NCBI RefSeq assembly: GCF_009937955.1 | Contig: NZ_AP018439.1 | Span: 4,712,001 to 4,776,000, forward strand | Length of the DNA: 64,000 nucleotides | Origin: Undibacterium sp. KW1 | GTDB lineage: Bacteria; Pseudomonadota; Gammaproteobacteria; Burkholderiales; Burkholderiaceae_D | Direction of reading: 5' to 3' | In this document: positions 32,249 through 40,298 of the stretch, piece by piece | Layout: each line of letters begins with the position of its first letter | How positions within the stretch are numbered: the stretch's first letter is position 1 | The notes under the pieces: generated by a model | The model's input: the letters and a program-made list of their open reading frames with translations, nothing else | The model's database searches: none | What the model was told of the DNA's origin: nothing | Program-made: the position numbers and the translations under genes

Positions 32249-32611
32249 TTACCTGACAAAAGTATGACCATAGCTAAACTTGATGATGTAAGCCGCATCT
32301 CTTATGTCATTGCCTTTGGAAGTTCCGGTACCTGTGCCGGATGAGGGATCAGGGCGGTAGTCGGGGATGCGGAATTGATCATTCTGTCCACCGTAGCGGT
32401 AACCAAGCACTGCAAACAATTCGGGGTAATGGCTAGGCTCAAGCGTGCGTCCATCACAAACCATCCAGCCCAAGAGTTCGATGGGCGAAATATTTCGTGG
32501 CTCACCTTCAGGTGAGCTGGTCTCACCTGCATAAATCAGCACTGATCCCACCGGAGCATCGCCAAAGGTAGACCGTATAGGGAATGGATTATTCATGCCA
32601 TGTACTTCCAT
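32249..32611 (-). CDS. Phage tail-collar-domain protein
   Basis: The 120-residue protein has the short tail-fibre/collar pattern: GSVLIYAGE near residue 22, GWMVCDGRTLEPSHYPELFAVLGYRYGGQNDQFRIPDYR near 48-86. This matches the phage collar domain (also in MdpB/microcystin-dependent proteins), in which a single domain trimerises at fibre tips. It is alone, with no other tail genes nearby, so it could be a domesticated collar protein. AGGACG before the ATG at 32611 supports this start over a longer frame. Confidence 0.75.
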   Translation of the reverse strand: MEVHGMNNPFPIRSTFGDAPVGSVLIYAGETSSPEGEPRNISPIELLGWMVCDGRTLEPSHYPELFAVLGYRYGGQNDQFRIPDYRPDPSSGTGTGTSKGNDIRDAAYIIKFSYGHTFVR

Positions 32612-32762
32612 CGTGCGTCCTTTTTCTGTTGAGTTTGAATCGGCAAATCTGTCGCCCGGCCAGGTGCCCCATCCACAATTTGCCCATCGCGTCAGGGGAA
32701 ATGCCTGTTGATTTCTAGTGAATAATAAACTAAAAATTTTACCCAGGACACTTCGCGGCAAC

Positions 32763-32809
32763 AAAAAAAATCGACGTGCGCTCCAAACCGGAGGCACGTC
32801 GATTTTTTT
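32763..32809. terminator. Bidirectional intrinsic terminator
   Basis: The long hairpin has stem TCGACGTGC / GCACGTCGA, with an inner CTCC / GGAG extension, flanked by eight A and seven T residues. It ends the Ala-rich gene at 32861-33187 on the minus strand. Confidence 0.9.
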
Positions 32810-32860
32810 AATTGCAACCCTTGCGGCTGTGTTAGCCCACCCGGGTGCAGTCTTAGCGGC

Positions 32861-33187
32861 TTACTTCGATGCTGCTGGCGTGGATGCTGCTGGTGCAGCT
32901 GCCTTGGCATCGTCCGCTTTCTTGTCCGTGTGTTCTTTCTTGTCATGCTTCACATGCTTTGCTTTTTTCTCTACCGCAGGTTTGACTTCTGCTTTGGATT
33001 CTGCTGCTGGCGCCGCTGTTGCTGGTGTTGAAGCCATGGCCGATGCCGATGCGACTTTTGCAGCGGGTGCCGGTGTGCTGGCAACAGCAGAAGCAGAGGC
33101 TGCCTTGGCTGGTGCAGCAGGCGTTTGTGCAAATGCGCTGCCCATCAAAACAGTAGAAGCGATCAGGGCGGTAATGAGCTTGTTCAT
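32861..33187 (-). CDS. Ala-rich, Lys/His-tailed secreted protein (paralogue 1)
   Basis: The 108-residue protein has a signal peptide (MNKLITALIASTVLMGSAFA) and a low-complexity mature chain. An Ala/Pro/Ser-rich part is followed by a basic segment, VEKKAKHVKHDKKEHTDKK. This resembles the make-up of acid-shock-type (Asr-like) periplasmic proteins, but orthology is not claimed. A paralogue with near-identical signal peptide lies 110 bp upstream, showing a tandem duplication. A strong terminator follows. Confidence 0.65.
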   Translation of the reverse strand: MNKLITALIASTVLMGSAFAQTPAAPAKAASASAVASTPAPAAKVASASAMASTPATAAPAAESKAEVKPAVEKKAKHVKHDKKEHTDKKADDAKAAAPAASTPAASK

Positions 33188-33296
33188 GGTGATAATCCTT
33201 AATATGTCTGTGAGCGGTTTGTTTTTTGATTCACCGGCAGCGTCTGGCTGCCCGCATGCAATCTGAAGCTATACTTATTTGATGCTTATTTAAGAC

Positions 33297-33635
33297 TTAT
33301 TTCGATGCTGCGCTGGCTGCGGCAGATGCGCCTGCTGCTTTCACTTCTTTTTTACCATGCTTGACATGTTTTTCATGTTTGGCTGGCTTGGCTTCTGGTG
33401 TAGAAGCTGCTGGTTTGCTTTCTGCTGCTGGCGTTGCTGCGCTGGCAGATGCTGTGCTGGCAGATGCTGAAGCTGCGACCACTTTAGCGGCTGGTGCAGA
33501 TTTAGCGACGCTCGCTGCGGCAGCGGCTGCTGCTGGCTTGGAGGCAGCAGTGGCAGGTGCAGAAGCTGGAGTTTGTGCAAATGCGCTACCCATAACAACT
33601 GTGGAAGCGATGATGGCGGTGATCAGTTTGTTCAT
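33297..33635 (-). CDS. Ala-rich, Lys/His-tailed secreted protein (paralogue 2)
   Basis: The 112-residue protein shares with its neighbour the signal peptide (MNKLITAIIASTVVMGSAFAQT) and the Ala-rich body with the basic segment AKHEKHVKHGKKEVK. The ATG at 33635 has GAGGG seven to ten bases upstream, preferred to a longer frame. The low-complexity Ala/Ser repeats make the region prone to slippage and expansion. Function is unknown; an acid-stress or chaperone-like periplasmic role is a guess from composition. Confidence 0.65.
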   Translation of the reverse strand: MNKLITAIIASTVVMGSAFAQTPASAPATAASKPAAAAAAASVAKSAPAAKVVAASASASTASASAATPAAESKPAASTPEAKPAKHEKHVKHGKKEVKAAGASAAASAASK

Positions 33636-33844
33636 GATATTTCCCTCTTTATGTTTGGGTTGCTTGCTTGGTTTTGCGTTTCGTATTTCATTTCGTAGTG
33701 TCGCTACGTAAGCCAAAAACGCCAGTCGGATACTTTGCGTTGACGCAAAAAACCACAGAATGCGGGGCTTAGTGTTGTTGTTCTAAACGGCATGTCGCCT
33801 GTCAACCGATCACCAGGCTCATGCGTTACGCGGGTAGGAATAGC

Positions 33845-33882
33845 AAAAACGACGCCTGCTTGCTGCATGGCGTCGTTTTTTT
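33845..33882. terminator. Intrinsic terminator hairpin
   Basis: The stem AACGACGCC / GGCGTCGTT with a 12-base loop has A and T tracts on both sides. It is followed at once by a family B REP (GTAG at 33883). Confidence 0.85.
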
Positions 33883-34229
33883 GTAGGGTGCGTCTTGACG
33901 CACCATATCGCCAACGATCAGGGCAAAAAGCGGCGCGTCAATCATCAGGAGCGGGCAAAGCGAAAGACGGTGCGTCAAGACGCACCCTACTGATTTGCTA
34001 CCAACTGTAGGGCGCATTGCAATGCGCCGCATGTGATCGCCGCATTCCCAAGCCAAATATCTTTGCCGTGCACGAACTTGACATGCGGCGCAATACATTG
34101 CGCCCTACCTTACGGCGTTAATCCTGATATGTGTGTTCGACGTCCGGTAGGGTGCGCCGTGCGCACCGGGTTTTGAATTGGATGCCTGCAAAATATTGCG
34201 CATACAGCGGTGCGCATGGCGCACCCTAC
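33883..34229. repeat. Array of REP pairs, families B and C
   Basis: Three nested pairs occur: family B at 33883-33904 and 33969-33990, family C at 34013-34034 and about 34084-34106, and family B again at 34147-34167 and 34209-34229. In each pair GTAG is at the left edge and CTAC at the right edge. The array fills the space between the Ala-rich genes and the next GNAT gene. Confidence 0.85.
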
Positions 34230-34403
34230 TTTACGGTTACGTCGGGCTTGGAGTGCTCTATTTTCATGGCCGGGTTTTACAAGACTTGTGTGCGCATTTT
34301 TTGATGGCCGGATGGATTTGACAGCAATGCCCACAAGCCAGGGAACAAGCATGGGCAATACGAGCTGGGTATAATAAAACAACCCACACTCAGGGATGAA
34401 TCA

Positions 34404-35117
34404 ATGAGCACGCACCTCAATACACAAGGCCAAGACCATCAGTATCTGAATTATCCAGAAGAAGACCATGCAGCCTCGCTACAGGCAGACCCTGAGCTGG
34501 TCGGGCGCTGGCTCAAGGGCTGGGCGCTGGCGCGGGGCACCGCAACGCCTGTCGCTGAGCATGGTGGCTGGTTTGTCGATGTAGGCTGGCCTGAGCAAAA
34601 GGCGCGTTATGTCTTCCCAGCTGTGCTGCCGGGCATTGCAGACCTGGCCCATACCATCAGCGAACCCTGGATTTTTTTGAAGACCTGCGCATCCGCCGCG
34701 GCACTCAGGGCCATGCTGCCTGCACACTGGATCATGCAGCGTCCCGGTTACATGATGACACTGGCGTCCAGCATGCCAGAAGTGCCGGATTTGCCAGCTG
34801 GATATAAACTCGATGCCACACTGGCGCAGTCCATCTCAACGGTGCGGGTGCTGACGATAGATGATGAAATAGCTGCCTCAGGGCGCATCGTGCTGGTCGA
34901 TGGCCTCGCCATCTATGACAGCATAGAAACGCAAGCGGCACACCAGCGGCGTGGACTGGGGCGTTTACTGATGAAACAACTGGAGTCCATCGCTGCCGGG
35001 CACGGCATCCACGGCGGCGCACTGGTGGCAACACCCCAGGGCCGCACACTGTATGCCAGCCTGGGCTGGGAATTGCATTCACTGTACAGCACAGCCGTCA
35101 TCCAGGCACCGGCCTGA
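34404..35117 (+). CDS. GNAT family N-acetyltransferase
   Basis: The 237-residue protein has an N-terminal extension (about 1-120) and a GNAT domain. The acetyl-CoA loop is in LAIYDSIETQAAHQRRGLGRLLMKQLES near 172-194, with a C-terminal ALVATPQGRTLYASLGWEL. The family acetylates amines on proteins or small molecules; the substrate here is unknown. AGGGA lies about eight bases ahead of the ATG. It is a single gene between REP clusters. Confidence 0.85.
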   Translation: MSTHLNTQGQDHQYLNYPEEDHAASLQADPELVGRWLKGWALARGTATPVAEHGGWFVDVGWPEQKARYVFPAVLPGIADLAHTISEPWIFLKTCASAAALRAMLPAHWIMQRPGYMMTLASSMPEVPDLPAGYKLDATLAQSISTVRVLTIDDEIAASGRIVLVDGLAIYDSIETQAAHQRRGLGRLLMKQLESIAAGHGIHGGALVATPQGRTLYASLGWELHSLYSTAVIQAPA

Positions 35118-35221
35118 AACCAACACAGGAACAGGAGGAAAATGACACTGTGCAGACTGCAGTGTGCGGGCATTTGCACCGGATTTTTAATTGGATAGTT
35201 GCAAAATATTGCACGGGAAAC

Positions 35222-35393
35222 GGTGCGCATGGCGCACCCTACTGGCGATATGACATCATTTTTGTATGCCATTTTTTTTAAATGCCGTGATGCAGGGCGC
35301 AATATAGTGCGCCGCAGGTGAGCCTTGTGCACGGCAATGAATGCGAACACGGAAATACAAATATCTCATGCGGCGCATTGCAATGCGCCCTAC
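35222..35393. repeat. REP elements, families B and C
   Basis: A reverse family B copy lies at 35222-35242. A family C pair follows, near 35293-35313 (GGCGCAATATAGTGCGCC) and 35372-35393 (GGCGCATTGCAATGCGCCCTAC). It separates the GNAT gene from the lipoprotein gene. Confidence 0.8.
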
Positions 35394-35425
35394 CCTGCCT
35401 GGCCGATTTTAGGTACCATAGGCTG

Positions 35426-35938
35426 ATGAAAAACCTCATCCGATCCTGCGCAAGCTACCTGCCCGCCGGCCTCATGCTGGCCTGCCTGAGTGCTTGCAGC
35501 ACTGTTCCACCTAACCCTGTCGTACTGTTCAAGGCAGCGATTTATGATATCCGCCCTGGGCCGCCTTATCCCAAATCGACCAAGCCCAATACGATAGACT
35601 TTACCAGCTATTTCTGGGTCGATTTCATGTTGCAGGAGAACCTGATCGGGCATGTCGAAGATACGCGTGGCCCGGCCTTGCTGTGGGCCTGGCACATGCC
35701 TTGGGAGGGCCATTGGGACAAGTACGATTTTTACGTACTCGCGCGCCAGGATAAGGAAGGGAAATTGCAAACCGTGTGGTGGAGCTTTGCCATTCATGGC
35801 TTTTGCGTGGACCAAGAACTTGCACAGGAGCTGGACATACAAAGTGAAATGCAGGCCCTGTACCAAAGCGGGAAACTGGCCTGCTCCGTTCTCGATAAAC
35901 TGGGTTATGACCTGCCCACGATGAAGAAGAAAGACTGA
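35426..35938 (+). CDS. Hypothetical lipoprotein
   Basis: The 170-residue lipoprotein has signal MKNLIRSCASYLPAGLMLACLSACS, with lipobox LSAC. The mature part is rich in aromatic residues (DFTSYFWVDFMLQENL, ALLWAWHMPWEGHWDKYDFYVLA) and has no recognised family. A longer frame upstream overlaps a REP and is not believed. No clear Shine-Dalgarno is visible before the ATG at 35426. It may be attached to the inner or outer membrane, facing the periplasm. Confidence 0.65.
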   Translation: MKNLIRSCASYLPAGLMLACLSACSTVPPNPVVLFKAAIYDIRPGPPYPKSTKPNTIDFTSYFWVDFMLQENLIGHVEDTRGPALLWAWHMPWEGHWDKYDFYVLARQDKEGKLQTVWWSFAIHGFCVDQELAQELDIQSEMQALYQSGKLACSVLDKLGYDLPTMKKKD

Positions 35939-36181
35939 ACTGTGGCGACAAGGATTCATCGCTGCCGCGCAGGTAGAGGGAGATTGCCGCGCGTGGCCCT
36001 ACTTTACTGGAGCGGGAGCGGTAACAGTGGCGTCAAGAGTGAAAGGTTTGTGACCAGTTTTGCATGGTGCGTCATGACGCACCATTTCTCCACAATGAAA
36101 ATATGTTTATTCGGTGACCTGGTGCATTGCAACACAAACATGCGGAAGCCTGCGATGCAAGTCGAGGCTGTTCTTGGTGCT

Positions 36182-36613
36182 TCAAACACCCCATTCAGCC
36201 AAGGTGACTTTAAAGTCAGGGGAGATGTCAAACCCAGGAGCCCAGTCGTCTTCAGGATAAGCATCAAGCCTGACAAAAAAACTGCCCTCCTCGTACAAAA
36301 TCAAGGAAGATATTTTCGCGTTGAGGAGCCGGTAATTTGGGTGCTTGCTCCTCCACTCTTCAGTTGGTGCGTCTGGCAAATTGGATGAAGCAATGATTTC
36401 AGGCAGCAGTGCAATCAACTCTTTAAACCTGCTCATTTGCGCAATGTCTGGTTCATTGCCCTCTGCCGCTATATTGATTGGGTAATCAAGATCGCCAAGA
36501 ACAGTATCAGCACGCCAGCCACCATGTTTACGGCGCGCATAATTGCCAACGAGAGGGTGTTCATGCAACTCGAAATACAAGGAGGAAGATGGATGATTAT
36601 TTTGTTCAGTCAT
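36182..36613 (-). CDS. Probable immunity protein, tandem copy 2
   Basis: The 143-residue acidic protein is about 80 percent identical, counted by eye, to the gene just upstream (36692-37123). Differences cluster in the first 40 residues; the last 100 (GNEPDIAQM ... ILYEEGSFFVRLDAYPEDDWAPGF) are almost unchanged. No named family was recognised. It has no signal peptide, so it would act in the cytoplasm, which suits a neighbouring deaminase toxin. AAGGA eight bases before the ATG at 36613 gives the start. Confidence 0.65.
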   Translation of the reverse strand: MTEQNNHPSSSLYFELHEHPLVGNYARRKHGGWRADTVLGDLDYPINIAAEGNEPDIAQMSRFKELIALLPEIIASSNLPDAPTEEWRSKHPNYRLLNAKISSLILYEEGSFFVRLDAYPEDDWAPGFDISPDFKVTLAEWGV

Positions 36614-36691
36614 TTGATTTTTCCTTGTGATGGACGCCAAGCTGCTTTTTCTGCTAAAAGCCTGTACGTGTATTGCCACCTATTTTTTGAT

Positions 36692-37123
36692 TCAAACACC
36701 CCATTCAGCCAAGGTGACTTTAAAGTCGGGGGAAATATCAAACCCAGGGGCCCAGTCGTCTTCAGGATAAGCACCAAGCCTGACAAAAAAACTGCCATCC
36801 TCGTACAAAATCAAGGAAGCTATTTTCGCATTGAGGAGTCGGTAATCTGGGTGCTTGCTCCTCCACTCTTCAGTTGGTGCGTCTGGCAAATTGGAAGCAA
36901 CAATGATTTCTGGGAGCCGCTCTATCAATTCGGCAAATCTGCCCATTTGAGCAATGTCTGGTTCATTGCCTTTTGCTGCTATATTGATTGGGTAATCAAG
37001 ATCGCCAAGAATAGTATCAGCACTCCAGTCGCCTTGTTTCCAGCGCTCATACCTCCCAACGAGAGGGTGTTCATGCGACTCTGAACTCCAGCGTGAAGAC
37101 GGCTTATTTTCTAGATCGGACAT
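36692..37123 (-). CDS. Probable immunity protein, tandem copy 1
   Basis: This 143-residue acidic protein is the first of two tandem copies downstream of the deaminase toxin gene on the same strand, the usual toxin-immunity order. A palindromic mobile element separates it from the toxin gene. The most divergent part between the copies is the N-terminal third, where toxin-specific contacts might lie. The immunity role is inferred from position, size, acidity and duplication. A GGGGAAA run precedes the ATG. Confidence 0.65.
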   Translation of the reverse strand: MSDLENKPSSRWSSESHEHPLVGRYERWKQGDWSADTILGDLDYPINIAAKGNEPDIAQMGRFAELIERLPEIIVASNLPDAPTEEWRSKHPDYRLLNAKIASLILYEDGSFFVRLGAYPEDDWAPGFDISPDFKVTLAEWGV

Positions 37124-37312
37124 TTGGTTTCCCCTGTTAAATTAGCGTGTGGATAGTCTTTTGATTTATCTTTTGCGTCAATTTAAAATGCGTGTGTGTG
37201 ACTTGCTCGTTCAATTCAATAAAAAGACGTAAATGCAGTTGCCATTTTTCGATCTGCAAAATTTTTCAGCGATGTTTCGACTATATCTCAAAATTGACAA
37301 CTTCATTGTAGC

Positions 37313-37581
37313 TAGAACTCATTTCATAAATAGGGTGAGATGCGTTTGCCTCATAGCGTGGGCTGGCAAGGCGGACGAGGCAGTCAATAGCTTTGCCTAT
37401 TGATAACGAGTCCAACGCTGTCCAGCACACGCTATGAGGTAAACCCTCCGGGAACAGACGATTTGGGCGCATTGCGGCGTTGTGGCCCTCGCTAAGGCAG
37501 GAGCCTTAGCAGCGGACCACGCCTTGCACTGCATCCCAAATCGTCTTGTTCGCACTCATCCTATTTATGAAATGAGTTCTA
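37313..37581. mobile_element. Palindromic MITE-like element between toxin and immunity genes
   Basis: The 269-bp element has near-perfect 27-bp terminal inverted repeats beginning TAGAACTCATTTCATAAATA. The left one is at 37313-37339 and the right one at 37555-37581, with one mismatch. Inside are further palindromes (CCTCATAGCGTG / CACGCTATGAGG-like arms and GCTAAGGC / GCCTTAGC). It encodes no protein. The ends are compatible with a TA target duplication, as for non-autonomous derivatives of IS5-like elements. Confidence 0.8.
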
Positions 37582-37637
37582 ACAATAACAAATGGAATTT
37601 ATATCAGCCGACAAAAATAAAGTGACGCAAAGATTCT

Positions 37638-39290
37638 CTATTTTTTGGGAGGTATGACTCCCAAATTTTCGTCTCGATAACCAACACCAAAATAGCGATT
37701 AACCGAGCCGCAATTACGGCAGGCAGCCCGGATATTACCTGTCGGATCATGGAACTGAGCTGCCCCCATGAAGCCCCAGGGTTGTTCATTATTATTCAAC
37801 AACTGGGAATACACCTGGGGTTCAGCGCAAACACCACGATATCCTGCGGTATCGGGATGTAAATTGTTTTTGTTGATCAGGTCTTGTACAAAAGAATTTT
37901 CCAAATAAGGTAACCCCAAGTCTTTACGAGGATTCTTACTATAACCAAGCGTCACTTTACCTTCTCTGTCAATGAAGGCCGCTGCCATTCCGGTTCGTGC
38001 TTCTTTTTGTGCTTCTTTCACCGCCTGTTGTGCCATACCCTCTGCATTGTTCTGGCTGGGGAACATTCTGAATTCATTCAGCTTGTTTGTCCAGTCAGGT
38101 GGCAGGGTATCTATTGAATAGGGATGTTTGAATTTAAATAAGCCTTCAGACTGCAACTCGCTTTCTGGCAACATGACATCGTGCGCCACCTCCGGCACGG
38201 TGAGTGATTTCTGACTGGCACTGTATTTGGCATCCGTGGCAAACGCGCGCCCTGGCGACAGGTAATCAGGGGCAGTTCTGGGGCCTCTTATTGTGTACGA
38301 TGCAGCTCTCGGTACATTGAACGCAGCGCTTAATACACCATCGGATGCGAATTGTGCTGCGCCCGTAGCCAGGAAACGCCACATGCGGTAGTCCAGATCC
38401 GCGAGATATTCTTTTGTTCCCGGATCATTCTGTACTAAGGGACTACTCCATGGCGTAATCACGGCCGGGGAAATGTAATTGACGCCAGCGCCTGTCATTG
38501 GATCTCTGCGTTGATACCCACTTAAAACCGGGTGAATACTTGTACCCGCATAGGTATATCCAGAGTGAAGATTAGGGTCGTAGACAGTAGGTACCACCGA
38601 ATCGGGCGGCGTAGCAAGGTATTTTGCTCTTGAAGCAGTCAGATTGGATGCTCGGGACGCAATCGCCGACATCTGGCGGTATTCTTCCGCGGCATCTCTT
38701 TGATCGCTGTCCTTGAGGGTGGCATATCCGTTGTTGAAGCTTTCTGCATGCGTGCGTAGCTGATCGTTGAGGCGTTCACATTCGTCTATAGTCTTGCAAG
38801 CCGCTGCCCGCGCATAGGTTTGCATCGCATAATCATCCAGCCTGCTATTGCTACTTTTTTTTAGGGGAAAGTCAGGTTGGCTTGCGTTAAGAGGTAAAGC
38901 GCTTCTACTTTTTTCGTTTGGTCTAGTCGCAGAAGTGGCTTTTCCAAAGGTGTAGTGAGGGTTTGCAACAGTATCACTCATCGGCACGGGAAATCGGGAA
39001 TTTTCTGACGCATATCTCAAATCCATCTCTGCTGGCATGAAGCGTGTTCTGGTGCCATCCGCTACGTCAAAAATTTGTGGCTTATAGCCGCCCGCATCAA
39101 AGTTGTCCTTGCTCTGGTAAATGTCATCCTGCAAAAGACGGATGCTGGTGTCAAGATCAGACAATTGCAAGTCGTCCACCATTTTCCTGTTGTACGCTTG
39201 TATGTTGAAATCACTGCTCCCGTCAAATTCGTCAAAATCGGGGATGCGGTAGTACAGGCCATCGCGGCCTAGTATGCTGCTGTTTGGCAT
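37638..39290 (-). CDS. Polymorphic toxin with C-terminal deaminase domain
   Basis: The 550-residue protein has a long, Tyr/Ser-rich N-terminal region of unknown type and a C-terminal deaminase-like domain (about 425-545). The zinc and catalytic residues are visible: Cys488 and Glu490 in YRGVCAEPQ, and Cys524 and Cys527 in AACRNCGS. A CAE plus CxxC pair is typical of toxin deaminases (YwqJ/SCP1.201-like), which deaminate nucleobases in nucleic acid of a rival cell. No signal peptide is present, suggesting export by a dedicated system such as type VI secretion. Two immunity-like copies follow. It lies next to a phage-like replication module. Confidence 0.75.
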   Translation of the reverse strand: MPNSSILGRDGLYYRIPDFDEFDGSSDFNIQAYNRKMVDDLQLSDLDTSIRLLQDDIYQSKDNFDAGGYKPQIFDVADGTRTRFMPAEMDLRYASENSRFPVPMSDTVANPHYTFGKATSATRPNEKSRSALPLNASQPDFPLKKSSNSRLDDYAMQTYARAAACKTIDECERLNDQLRTHAESFNNGYATLKDSDQRDAAEEYRQMSAIASRASNLTASRAKYLATPPDSVVPTVYDPNLHSGYTYAGTSIHPVLSGYQRRDPMTGAGVNYISPAVITPWSSPLVQNDPGTKEYLADLDYRMWRFLATGAAQFASDGVLSAAFNVPRAASYTIRGPRTAPDYLSPGRAFATDAKYSASQKSLTVPEVAHDVMLPESELQSEGLFKFKHPYSIDTLPPDWTNKLNEFRMFPSQNNAEGMAQQAVKEAQKEARTGMAAAFIDREGKVTLGYSKNPRKDLGLPYLENSFVQDLINKNNLHPDTAGYRGVCAEPQVYSQLLNNNEQPWGFMGAAQFHDPTGNIRAACRNCGSVNRYFGVGYRDENLGVIPPKK

Positions 39291-39524
39291 ATTGTTCCTT
39301 ATCTGTTATTGAATGGGTGATGCAGGTTTTTGCAGCGCAGGAGAGATGTGATATCGCGCATGACGATGCGCTCTGCAATCGCTTGTTGTAGGGTGCGCCG
39401 TGCGCACCAGGTGTTGATTTGGATAGTAAAAATTGGATGGGGACGGATGAAGATATGGGATGGTGCGTTACAACGCATACCCTACTCCATAGCCTATGTG
39501 CAGGGTGCGCGTATTTGCCCGAAT

Positions 39525-39950
39525 CTACAAAACCAGCTTGCGTTCTTCGACGATGTAGAGCAATTCGTCGAGTGCGTTCAGGAAGGCTTCTTGCGGATCG
39601 AGCTTGGGGTATTTCCAGAAGTTCATGAGGCCGAGATGCTTGCAGATGGCCCAGTAGGTCCAGGGTTGTTCAAGGCGCAGGTCGTTGATGAGGGCGTCAA
39701 CCTCTTTGACTTTTTTATCCCTTTCTATATCCCAGACGGCGTGGCAATCGTCGGCAGCAACGGAATAATTGCTGAGGGCATTCTTGCCGATGACGCCGCC
39801 ACCGATGCCGGTGTCGCGGGCTATTTCTGCGTGGTTGTTGTTCATCCACATGGCCCATTGGTCGAGCCAATAGGTCAGCAGGTCTTTTTGCTGCTTTTGT
39901 GGGTCATTGTTGTTGGTCACTGTGTGTGCAAAATTCTGACGTGCGTTCAT
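39525..39950 (-). CDS. Phage-associated protein, possibly Q-type antiterminator-like
   Basis: The 141-residue protein starts MNARQNFAHTVTNNND and contains LTYWLDQWAMWM and then DDCHAVWDIERDKKVKEVDALINDLRLEQPWTYWAICKHLGL. The latter resembles the sigma-like helix-turn-helix of small phage antiterminator (Q-like) proteins. It is the last gene of the minus-strand replication cluster (42.5-39.5 kb), the position where Q normally sits. The next gene downstream is the deaminase toxin, not phage late genes. Confidence 0.55.
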   Translation of the reverse strand: MNARQNFAHTVTNNNDPQKQQKDLLTYWLDQWAMWMNNNHAEIARDTGIGGGVIGKNALSNYSVAADDCHAVWDIERDKKVKEVDALINDLRLEQPWTYWAICKHLGLMNFWKYPKLDPQEAFLNALDELLYIVEERKLVL

Positions 39951-40016
39951 GCTTGCTCCTTGTTGTGCATGGGCTGTAGAGGTGTTGCTTGCGTATTTTT
40001 TTAGACTTTAAAACTT

Positions 40017-40290
40017 TAAGACCTCTCAACACAGAGGCACGGAGACACAGAGGGGCACAGAGGAGGGGTGGGCGTATGTTTATTGCGTAGGTTGGGCCGG
40101 GCCTCGCTAGGCTACGGGGTATCAGCCCAACACTCGGCCTTTGATAACCTATAACGTTGTTTTGAAGCCGAGTGTTGGGCTGGTAAAACGTAGCCCAACC
40201 TACAAGTACTTCAACACTTCCACTTATCTTCCTCTTCGCTTTTCTCTGTGCCCCCTCTGTGCCTCCGTGTCTCTGTGTCCAATGGTTTTG
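40017..40290. repeat. Dispersed repeats: CTC-ACACAGAGG type flanking a GTAG-headed family E pair
   Basis: The purine-rich repeat CCTCTCAACACAGAGGCACG (from about 40021) and its inverted counterpart (about 40235-40280) flank a family E pair. That pair reads GTAGGTTGGG at 40087 and CCCAACCTAC ending at 40204, with internal AGCCCAACACTCGG / CCGAGTGTTGGGCT arms (about 40124 and 40172). A matching set lies at 42703-42890. Confidence 0.8.
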
Positions 40291-40298
40291 TTCAATAA

